26,518 bases of DNA from an uncultured Solirubrobacteraceae bacterium (lineage in GTDB: Bacteria; Actinomycetota; Thermoleophilia; Solirubrobacterales; Solirubrobacteraceae), in contig CADCVT010000051.1 in the NCBI GenBank assembly GCA_902806215.1, positions 1 to 26,518 of the forward strand, read 5' to 3'. Positions 21,181 through 26,518 of this stretch are shown here, piece by piece; positions within the stretch are counted from its first letter, which is position 1, and the number at the start of each line of letters is the position of its first letter. The position numbers and the translations under genes were made by a program. The notes beneath the pieces were generated by a model. The model searched no databases. It was not told the DNA's origin and saw only the letters and a program-made list of their open reading frames with translations.

Positions 21181-21253
21181 TGCCCCCGGAAGGAATCGAA
21201 CCTTCAACCTTCGGATTAAGAGTCCGCTGCTCTGCCAGTTGAGCTACAGGGGC
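21181..21253 (-). tRNA. tRNA-Lys (anticodon CTT)
   Basis: A complete 73-base cloverleaf: acceptor GCCCCTG with CGGGGGC plus discriminator A, D-arm GCTC/GAGC with an AACTGGCA loop, anticodon loop CTCTTAA (CTT at positions 34-36), T-arm GAAGG/CCTTC with TTCGATT. Pair 27-43 is G-A. CCA is not encoded. Confidence 0.97.
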
Positions 21254-21270
21254 GCGCGAAGCGACCGGGG

Positions 21271-21276
21271 ATTCTA
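21271..21276 (-). promoter_or_regulatory. -10 box of tRNA-Lys
   Basis: TAGAAT, read leftwards, ends 17 bases before the mature 5' end of the tRNA. It is the best TANNNT match in the short gap after the TPR gene. No convincing -35 box was found. Confidence 0.45.
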
Positions 21277-21286
21277 GCGGCGCGGC

Positions 21287-22012
21287 TCAGGGGGTCGGGG
21301 CCGGGGCGGGCGCGCCGCCCGTGGCTCCCTGTGCTGCCTGCTGGGTCGCCTGGGCCTTCAGCGCCTCGAGCTGGGTCTCGACGTTCTTCTTCTCGTCCTT
21401 CGGCGCGACCTCGACGGCCTTCTTCGCCGCGAGATCGCCCTTGCGGGTCTGGCCCGCCTCGTAGGCGAGGATCGCCAGGTTCGAGTAGTCGCCGACGCCC
21501 GGGTCCGGGTTCGACGCGAGCAGGATCTCCTGCGCGCGGACGACCTTGTCGGGCTTGTTGAGGCCGACCTTGGAGAACATCTGGCGGGCGACGCCCGCGG
21601 CGGTCACGTTGCCCTTGTCGCCGGCAAGCTCGATGTGCCGGTCCCACGCCTTCTCGGCGGCCAGGAGCCGCTCGCGGGCCTCGCCCTTGAACGCCGGCTG
21701 GTTGGCCTCGGCCGCCTTCTGGCTGAAGCCGTCGGTCTGGCCTGCGAGGCGGTACTCGCGGTCGGCCAGGATCGCCCAGGCGCGGGCGTCGCGCGGGTTC
21801 TTCGCGACCTCGTCGCGCGCGTCCTTCGTCTGATCCTCGAGCTGCTTGTTGTTGCTGCCGCTGTCGTTGCCGGTCAGGCCGTCGATGAGACCGCCGTTGA
21901 CGTCACCGCCGATGCCGAACAGCACGAGCCCGCCGCCGAGGAGGATGGCGAGCGATGCGTAGATCACCTGGACGGTGCGTCGGCGGCCACGGCCGCGAAG
22001 ATCGAACAGCAT
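21287..22012 (-). CDS. Membrane-anchored TPR-like protein encoded after tatC
   Basis: A 241-residue protein with a basic N-terminus, one transmembrane helix (about 16-34, IYASLAILLGGGLVLFGIGG) and a large outer or lumenal-side domain. Two tetratricopeptide-like units can be seen (ARDEVAKNPRDARAWAILADREYRLAGQ and YSNLAILAYEAGQTRKGDLAAKKAVEVAP), and the C-terminus is Ala/Gln/Pro-rich. Such domains mediate protein contacts. It begins 12 bases after tatC and appears to be the third gene of the tat operon, so a role in protein export or quality control is possible but only by neighbourhood. Family name not recognised. Confidence 0.82.
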   Translation of the reverse strand: MLFDLRGRGRRRTVQVIYASLAILLGGGLVLFGIGGDVNGGLIDGLTGNDSGSNNKQLEDQTKDARDEVAKNPRDARAWAILADREYRLAGQTDGFSQKAAEANQPAFKGEARERLLAAEKAWDRHIELAGDKGNVTAAGVARQMFSKVGLNKPDKVVRAQEILLASNPDPGVGDYSNLAILAYEAGQTRKGDLAAKKAVEVAPKDEKKNVETQLEALKAQATQQAAQGATGGAPAPAPTP

Positions 22013-22024
22013 GCGTTGGAGGCC

Positions 22025-23089
22025 TCAGTCTTCGTCCGAAACAGCTGGGGCGTCCGAGTCTTCCGAGTCGTCCTCGAAGTCCTCGCCCCAGAGGGAACCT
22101 GGCGGGCTGACCCTGTTCAGCCACGTAGCGGCCAGGATACTGACCTCGAAAAGCAGGAAGAGCGGTCCCAGCGCGAGGAGCATGGTGACGGGGTCGGGGG
22201 TCGGCGTCGCGACGGCGGCGAGCACCGCCAGGCCGAGGAGGACGTAGCGCCACTGCGCGTGGAGCTGCTTCGGCGTCGCGATGCCCATGCGCGTGATCGC
22301 GATGACCGCGACCGGGATCTGGAACAGGAGCCCAATCGAACCCACGAACATGATCGCGAACTTGTAGTAGTCGCGTGCCTGGACGAGGATGTCGAAGTCG
22401 TCGTCGTTGAAGTTCTGCAGGAAGTCGACGGCTCTGGGCAGCACGACGAAGTACCCGAACGCCACGCCCGAGGCGAAGAGGAACGGGACCATCATCATCA
22501 GCGGCAACGCGACCTTTCGCTCTCCCGGAGCGAACGCCGGCAGGATGAACGCGTAGGCCTGGAACAGGATGATCGGTAACGCGAGCAGCAGTGCGGCCCA
22601 GAAGGCGACCGTGAACGTCGTCGTGAAGGGCTCGGCAACGCCCAGCGTCACCGGATTTCGCTCGAGGTTCGTCGGGATCGCCCGCGCCGCCTCCTGCGAT
22701 GCCCGCTGCGCGGCCGCCCACGCGAGCGCAGCCTGCGAATAGGCCGCCCGCTCGGACGCCGACCGCGTCTCGCTCGCCAGGCGCTCGTTGACCGCCCGCT
22801 GCCGTCCGGCCGCTTCGGCGTCCGCCCGGAACTTGCGCGCGTTGAAGCGCGCCGACCGCGACGTCTGCTCGAGCGGATCCTGCGAGATCTTGTCGCTGTT
22901 GAGCCGCTGCGTGTCCTGCAACGGGTCGTTGACGATCTGGAGGACGGCCTCGTTCTGCCAGAACGTGAACGCGAAGCACGCGACCAGCGCGAGCACGCAC
23001 ACGATCAGGCGCGAGCGCAGCTCGTCCAGATGATCGGTGAGGCTCAGCCGCGCGTCGTGCGAGACCGGGCGGCGAATGGCTGTCGCCAT
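22025..23089 (-). CDS. tatC: Sec-independent protein translocase subunit TatC, with a large periplasmic insertion
   Basis: A 354-residue TatC, the twin-arginine signal receptor of the Tat exporter. Family landmarks: HLDELRSRL at 20-28, NDPL near 55-58, VAEPFTTTFTVAFW at 151-164, LPIILFQAYAFILPAFAPGERK, the GYFVVLP segment and TPKQLHAQWRYV. TatC is normally about 240-270 residues. The excess is in the first external loop: roughly residues 59-150 instead of about 15, with an Ala/Arg/Glu-rich, probably helical segment (FRADAEAAGRQRAVNERLAS onwards). The C-terminus is also acidic (EDFEDDSEDSD). A ribosome site AGGAG precedes the ATG at 23089, 14 bases after tatA. Confidence 0.95.
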   Translation of the reverse strand: MATAIRRPVSHDARLSLTDHLDELRSRLIVCVLALVACFAFTFWQNEAVLQIVNDPLQDTQRLNSDKISQDPLEQTSRSARFNARKFRADAEAAGRQRAVNERLASETRSASERAAYSQAALAWAAAQRASQEAARAIPTNLERNPVTLGVAEPFTTTFTVAFWAALLLALPIILFQAYAFILPAFAPGERKVALPLMMMVPFLFASGVAFGYFVVLPRAVDFLQNFNDDDFDILVQARDYYKFAIMFVGSIGLLFQIPVAVIAITRMGIATPKQLHAQWRYVLLGLAVLAAVATPTPDPVTMLLALGPLFLLFEVSILAATWLNRVSPPGSLWGEDFEDDSEDSDAPAVSDED

Positions 23090-23103
23090 GCGCTCCTGGT
23101 GTC

Positions 23104-23382
23104 CTAGGCGCGCGGCTGCTCGGAGAGGCCGGTGCTGCGCTCGACCTCCTCCACGGAGGTCGTCGCGGGGCCGTCGTCAGCGACCGCCGTCGCGCCGGGA
23201 GTGAGAACGGGACGATCGAGGTCGTCGTCGTCGTCCTTGCCGCCCTTGCCGCTGATCGAGTCCTTGAACTCGCGCATGCCGGAACCCAGCGACTTCCCGA
23301 GGCCGGGCAGGCGCTTCGGCCCGAAGATGACGAGCAGGACGACGAGTACGAGGATGAGTTCGGGGATGCCGATGGGGCCCAT
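23104..23382 (-). CDS. tatA: Sec-independent protein translocase subunit TatA
   Basis: A 92-residue TatA. The short N-terminal helix GIPELILVLVVLLVIFGPKRLPGLGKSLG carries the FGPKRLP hinge and glycine of the family, followed by an amphipathic helix (KSLGSGMREFKDSISG) and a polar acidic tail rich in Asp and Thr. TatA oligomers form the protein-conducting assembly with TatC, moving folded proteins bearing twin-arginine signals. The ribosome site GGAGC lies six bases before the ATG at 23382. No tatB is present, as is usual in many Actinobacteria with one TatA/B protein; a tatB elsewhere cannot be excluded. Confidence 0.96.
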   Translation of the reverse strand: MGPIGIPELILVLVVLLVIFGPKRLPGLGKSLGSGMREFKDSISGKGGKDDDDDLDRPVLTPGATAVADDGPATTSVEEVERSTGLSEQPRA

Positions 23383-23415
23383 GGGTGCTCCTGCGAAGGG
23401 GTCGAGCGAAGGTTA

Positions 23416-23430
23416 GCCGGACCGTCCGGC
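23416..23430. promoter_or_regulatory. Palindrome in the tatA / zinc-ribbon divergent region
   Basis: GCCGGAC-C-GTCCGGC is a perfect 7-bp inverted repeat with one central base, in the 106-bp gap between divergent genes. A TTGACA (leftward) lies just beyond it, near 23442-23447. It may be an operator for one or both genes. Confidence 0.35.
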
Positions 23431-23488
23431 CAATTTGCTGTCAAGTTCTCTACGCAAGTGTCCGATGAACGGCTCAGAGGGATTCTCC

Positions 23489-23926
23489 ATGAGCCAGCAT
23501 CCGGAACAGCACAACCACGTCCGCCGCGTCGTCCTTCCCTCGGGGAAGACCATCGAAGTCGTCTACTTCGAGGATCAGATGACGGCCGAGCCGACGGCGC
23601 CCCGCGCGCCGATGCCGCTCCCCGCCGAGCAGCCCACCGACCTCCACGTCTGCGGTGCCTGCACCTCGGAGCTCGTGTACCCCGTCGAGTGGGACGAGGC
23701 CGGGACGACGCACTGGGAGGTCACCCTCCGCTGCCCGAACTGCGAGTGGGCCGGCACCGGCGTCTACCAGCAGGACACGGTGGAGCGCTTCGACGAGGAG
23801 CTCGACCGCGGCACGGAGTGCCTGGTCCGCGACCTCAAGCGCCTGATGACGGCGAACATGGAGGAGGAGATCGAGCGCTTCACCGACGCGTTGCGCGACG
23901 ATCACATCCTCCCCGAAGACTTCTAG
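23489..23926 (+). CDS. Zinc-ribbon protein of unknown function
   Basis: A 145-residue protein. A short N-terminal segment with VRRVVLPSGKTIEVVYFEDQ is followed by a CxxC pair (C55, C58 in VCGACTSELV) and a second pair (C82, C85 in RCPNCEWAG), enough for one structural zinc. The C-terminal half is acidic and helical (ERFDEELDRGTECLVRDLKRL, NMEEEIERFTDALRDD). I do not recognise the family. The ATG at 23489 has AGAGGG eight bases upstream; an ATG at 23465 lacks one. It is divergent from tatA and convergent with the polyprenyl synthase, four bases apart. Confidence 0.82.
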   Translation: MSQHPEQHNHVRRVVLPSGKTIEVVYFEDQMTAEPTAPRAPMPLPAEQPTDLHVCGACTSELVYPVEWDEAGTTHWEVTLRCPNCEWAGTGVYQQDTVERFDEELDRGTECLVRDLKRLMTANMEEEIERFTDALRDDHILPEDF

Positions 23927-23930
23927 TCGT

Positions 23931-24917
23931 CTAGCTGTACCGCTCCACGACGCTGTCCGCGACGAGCTCCAGCGCCCGTCGCTGCGGCAGGTCCGGCAGG
24001 TCGTCCTTCGCGGCCGCCACGTACTCCAGCGCTCGCGCTCGCGACTCGTCGAGCGCGCCCGTCGCGGCGATCGCGTCGCAGACCTCTTCCGCCCGCTCGC
24101 GCGTGTCGACCGACCGAGGGTCGATCCCGAGGTCGGCCAGGATGAACGGCAGCGTGACCGTCCCGTCGAGCAGATCCGTCCCGCGGTGCTTGCCCGTCCG
24201 CTCCGCCGGCCCCGACACGTCGAGCACGTCGTCGAGGATCTGGAACGCCAGCCCGACGCGGCGGCCGAACGCCCCAAGCGAAGGCGGAGCCCCCGCGACG
24301 CTCTCGCCGAGCTCGCACGCCGCCTCGAACAGCCGCGCGGTCTTCAGCTCGCAGCGCAGCAGGTAGCGCTCGACCGGGACGACCCGCCAGGCGTCCTCGC
24401 GCTGGACGAGCTCTCCGCGCGCGAGCGCCGACGACGCCCGCGACAGCGCGCGCACCTGGTCGACGCTCTCGTTCTGGACGAGCTGGGCAAACGCGCGCGA
24501 GAACAGCAGGTCGCCCGTTGCGGTGGCCATGTCACGCCCTGCGGTGGCGTAGACGGTCGGCCGGCCGCGTCGCAGCGACGCGTCGTCGAGGACGTCGTCG
24601 TGGACCAGCGTCGCCGCGTGGACGAGCTCGACCGAGGCGGCGGCACGCAGCAGCGGCTCCTCGGGCGCGTCGGGTCCCGCGGCCAGCAGGACGAGCAGCG
24701 GGCGCAGCCGCTTGCCGCCGGCGGAGATCGTCGCCGTCGCGTGCTCGGCGAGCACCTCGCCGTACGACCCCGCCACCTCCACCAGCCGTTCCTCGACGCG
24801 CGCGAGCAGGGGCGGCACGTGCGGCCCTCCCGCCTCGACGATGCGGGCGACGGCGGGGTCCAAGACCCGGTTTTCGCCCTCCGGTCCTCGCAAGCTCGGA
24901 CCGCCGGGCGACGTCAC
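23931..24917 (-). CDS. Polyprenyl diphosphate synthase (menaquinone side chain)
   Basis: A 328-residue all-trans long-chain prenyl synthase. GGKRLRP is at 67-73, the first aspartate-rich motif HDDVLDDASLRRGRPT begins at 106 (D107, D108, D111), GDLLFSRAF follows, and the second motif FQILDDVLD has D229, D230 and D233. It condenses isopentenyl diphosphate onto a shorter allylic diphosphate to make the C35-C50 tail of menaquinone; product length cannot be read safely. The GTG at 24917 overlaps the menG TGA in GTGA; the frame is open farther up, but only through menG. As fourth gene after qcrB, qcrC and menG it fits quinone synthesis. Confidence 0.93.
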   Translation of the reverse strand: MTSPGGPSLRGPEGENRVLDPAVARIVEAGGPHVPPLLARVEERLVEVAGSYGEVLAEHATATISAGGKRLRPLLVLLAAGPDAPEEPLLRAAASVELVHAATLVHDDVLDDASLRRGRPTVYATAGRDMATATGDLLFSRAFAQLVQNESVDQVRALSRASSALARGELVQREDAWRVVPVERYLLRCELKTARLFEAACELGESVAGAPPSLGAFGRRVGLAFQILDDVLDVSGPAERTGKHRGTDLLDGTVTLPFILADLGIDPRSVDTRERAEEVCDAIAATGALDESRARALEYVAAAKDDLPDLPQRRALELVADSVVERYS

Positions 24918-25600
24918 CTGACGGTTCCGTGATGGATGGCGATGATCCCGCCCGCGGTGATCACCCAGCCGACGTCGCGCAGTCCGGCGTCGTGGAGCAC
25001 GCCGCCGAGCGCGCGGGCGTCCGGGAAGCGCTTCACCGACGCGGGAAGGTACGTGTAGGCGTCGTCGAAGCGCCCGAGCAGCGGGACGAGCCGGTCGAAC
25101 CACAGCGAGAAGAACGTCGAGAGCGGCGGCTTCGTCGGCGTCGTGATCTCGAGCACGACGACCCTGCCGCCGGGCTTCACGACCCGCGCCATCTCGGCGA
25201 CACCCTTGCCGAGGTCGCCGAAGTTGCGCGCCCCGAACCCGACCGTCGCCGCGGCGAACGCGTCGTCGGCGTACGGCAGCGCCTGCGCGTCGGCCCACTC
25301 CCACGTCACGCTCGGCTCCTTCGCACGGGCGCGCACCAGCATCTCCTCGGAGAAGTCGCTGCCGACGACCTCGCAGCCGCGCCGGCGCAGCTCGATCGCC
25401 AGGTCGCCGGTGCCGGTCGCGACGTCGAGCACCCGGTCGCCCGCGGAGACCGACGCGAGGTCGACCGCCCGCGAGCGCCAGCGGTGGTGCAGCCCTGCCG
25501 TCATGACCCCGTTCATGAGGTCGTAGACGCCAGCGATGCGGTCGAACATCGCCCGGACCTGCCGGTCCTCCAGGCGGCCGGAGGCCGGCCCCGCGCTCAC
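24914..25600 (-). CDS. menG: Demethylmenaquinone methyltransferase
   Basis: A 228-residue SAM-dependent C-methyltransferase of the UbiE/MenG family, which performs the last step of menaquinone synthesis. FDRIAGVYDLMNGVMTAGLHHRWR at 19-42 is the family signature, motif I VLDVATGTGDLAIEL follows, then GSDFSEEML, VGFGARNFGDLGKGVAEMARVVKPGG and a C-terminal HHGTV. The length is typical. The start is GTG at 25600, overlapping the qcrC stop by four bases; the gene overlaps the prenyl synthase by four bases at the other end. Both overlaps suggest translational coupling of quinone synthesis with the complex using it. Confidence 0.95.
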   Translation of the reverse strand: MSAGPASGRLEDRQVRAMFDRIAGVYDLMNGVMTAGLHHRWRSRAVDLASVSAGDRVLDVATGTGDLAIELRRRGCEVVGSDFSEEMLVRARAKEPSVTWEWADAQALPYADDAFAAATVGFGARNFGDLGKGVAEMARVVKPGGRVVVLEITTPTKPPLSTFFSLWFDRLVPLLGRFDDAYTYLPASVKRFPDARALGGVLHDAGLRDVGWVITAGGIIAIHHGTVR

Positions 25601-26391
25601 TCCCCGGGCGTTCCGGAGGCCGACGGCGTGTTCTTGTAGTCGCCGTTGCCCTCGGCCTTCCGCAGCATGGCCAGGAACTCGACCATGTCGTCGAACTGCT
25701 TCTCGGGCAGGTCGCGGAACGAGGGCATCGGAGCCGTCGGGTTGATGAGCGTGCGCTCGAGGGCCTGGCGCGGGAGGCGCTGGCCGATCTCCGTCAGCGG
25801 CGGCCCGGGGCCGTCGTTGCCGTTCTCGCCGATCTTGTGGCAGGCCAGACAGCCGGACTGCGCGACCACCTGCTTGCCGGCCTCGAACGTCTCAACCGCC
25901 TCGTCGCCCTGCGCCACCACGGCGGGCGGAGCGTCCATCTCGATCGACGTCGGCGAGCCGGCGTTCGCACCGAGGTAGGTGAGGTAGCCCATCGCCACGA
26001 TCGTGAAGATGCCGGCAGCGGTCGCGATCGGACGGCGCTCGGGGCGCCGTTCCGGGTTGCGGTCGTAGAACGGCAGCAGGAACAGCAGGATCATGCAGAT
26101 CGTCGGGATGCCGATCGTCGCGAGCGGGACGAGGTAGGCGGGCTTGATGATCCGCAGCAGCTCGAAGAGGAAGAAGAAGTACCACTCCGGGCGCGGCACG
26201 TACGTGGTCGTCGTCGGGTCGGCCTTCGGGCCGAGCTCGGCGCCGAGGATCAGCGACATCAGGACGATGATCCCGACGACGATCGCCGCCATGATCGAGT
26301 CCTTCGCGACGGCGTAGGGGAAGAACGGCTTGCCCTGCGCCTTCAGCTCGGAGTACTCGCGGAGGTAGCGCTCCTTCTCCTGGCGGTTCAC
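25597..26391 (-). CDS. qcrC: Menaquinol-cytochrome c reductase cytochrome b/c subunit
   Basis: A 264-residue fusion. The N-terminal 145 residues match the C-terminal half of cytochrome b (subunit IV): helices at about 32-52, 85-107 and 124-142, with the Qo motif PEWY at 68-71 and RNPERRPERRP at 111-121. A cytochrome c domain follows, with haem site CLACH at 181-185 and a likely axial methionine M222 in PMPSF. This layout is known from Bacillus QcrC. The protein oxidises menaquinol and passes electrons towards cytochrome c. It starts with GTG at 26391, just upstream of which the qcrB stop lies (26395-26397). Confidence 0.93.
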   Translation of the reverse strand: MNRQEKERYLREYSELKAQGKPFFPYAVAKDSIMAAIVVGIIVLMSLILGAELGPKADPTTTTYVPRPEWYFFFLFELLRIIKPAYLVPLATIGIPTICMILLFLLPFYDRNPERRPERRPIATAAGIFTIVAMGYLTYLGANAGSPTSIEMDAPPAVVAQGDEAVETFEAGKQVVAQSGCLACHKIGENGNDGPGPPLTEIGQRLPRQALERTLINPTAPMPSFRDLPEKQFDDMVEFLAMLRKAEGNGDYKNTPSASGTPGE

Positions 26392-26394
26392 GCG

Positions 26395-26518
26395 CTACGC
26401 CTCTTCCCGCTGCTGGTCGCGCCTGTCCTCGGGCTTGATCCACGGCGGGGCAGTCGTGCCCAGCTTCGCGACCAGGTACAGGTGCGCGCCGATCAGCGCG
26501 GCGATGAGCCCGGGGACG
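26395..26518 (-). CDS. qcrB: Cytochrome b N-terminal subunit, C-terminal end (partial)
   Basis: The last 40 codons of a leftward gene that runs off the right edge. The residues include ALIGAHLYLVAKLGTTAPPW, which fits the end of helix IV of cytochrome b6-type proteins, where the histidine (of HLYL) is a haem ligand, followed by a short polar tail (KPEDRRDQQREEA). It lies three bases before qcrC, giving the usual qcrB-qcrC order. The rest, and probably the Rieske gene qcrA, would lie to the right. Confidence 0.85.
   Translation of the reverse strand, partial: VPGLIAALIGAHLYLVAKLGTTAPPWIKPEDRRDQQREEA

Noticed and set aside
834..26443. Many long open frames opposite or out of frame with the listed genes (for example 570-1460, 9062-11752, 16841-19030)
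   Set aside because: Their translations are Arg/Ala/Gly/Val-rich without motifs, and each lies over a gene with recognisable domains; long antisense frames are expected at this GC content.

Overview
The window reads as chromosomal DNA of a very GC-rich actinobacterium, most likely class Thermoleophilia, order Solirubrobacterales (Solirubrobacter, Conexibacter or Patulibacter-like). That placement is an inference from the composition, the fused cytochrome b/c subunit of the menaquinol oxidising complex, the menaquinone genes, the CHASE2 cyclase/FecR locus and the many GTG starts; no ribosomal marker is present. Most genes are packed with 1-16 bp overlaps, and several starts fit leaderless mRNA (a TANNNT -10 box 6-9 nt before the start codon).

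Layout. (1) 1-2085: an alkane-oxidation operon read leftwards, alkB, rubredoxin, tetR. (2) 2107-4114: a leftward overlapping set, RDD membrane protein, an unrecognised HH-motif membrane protein and a hexapeptide-repeat acyltransferase. (3) 4136-6369: rightward Gfo/Idh dehydrogenase and nucleotide-sugar dehydrogenase, then leftward UDP-GlcNAc 2-epimerase and class IV aminotransferase (6542-8397). With the acyltransferase these look like most of a diacetamido-mannuronic-acid type sugar pathway, lacking the sugar aminotransferase. (4) 8396-9010: protein-L-isoaspartate methyltransferase. (5) 8906-12776: a leftward signalling operon, secreted FecR-domain protein, cyclic-nucleotide-binding HD-GYP protein and CHASE2 nucleotide cyclase.

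(6) 12874-14916: rightward small genes (membrane peptide, VOC protein, PAS protein, metallo-beta-lactamase-fold hydrolase). (7) 14923-18994: a 24-residue membrane peptide, a secreted beta/gamma-crystallin plus M15-like peptidase fusion, a hypothetical protein, a flavin monooxygenase that seems to have lost an internal segment, and a PRC-barrel/DUF2382 stress protein. (8) 19173-21253: a WGxxGxxG-type surface protein, then a 1.5-kb interval bounded by a tRNA 3'-end remnant and an intact tRNA-Lys(CTT), holding one secreted protein. (9) 21287-23382: leftward tatA, tatC (with a large periplasmic insertion) and a TPR-like membrane protein. (10) 23489-26518: a zinc-ribbon protein and a leftward respiratory operon, qcrB (partial), qcrC, menG/ubiE, polyprenyl diphosphate synthase.

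How they work together. The last block links quinone synthesis to the complex that oxidises the quinol; the nearby Tat genes could export its Rieske subunit. The FecR/HD-GYP/CHASE2 operon contains everything needed for an outside-in signal that makes a cyclic nucleotide and passes it to a c-di-GMP-type phosphodiesterase, and is the best candidate here for a poorly described system. No CRISPR array, insertion sequence, integrase or rRNA was seen.
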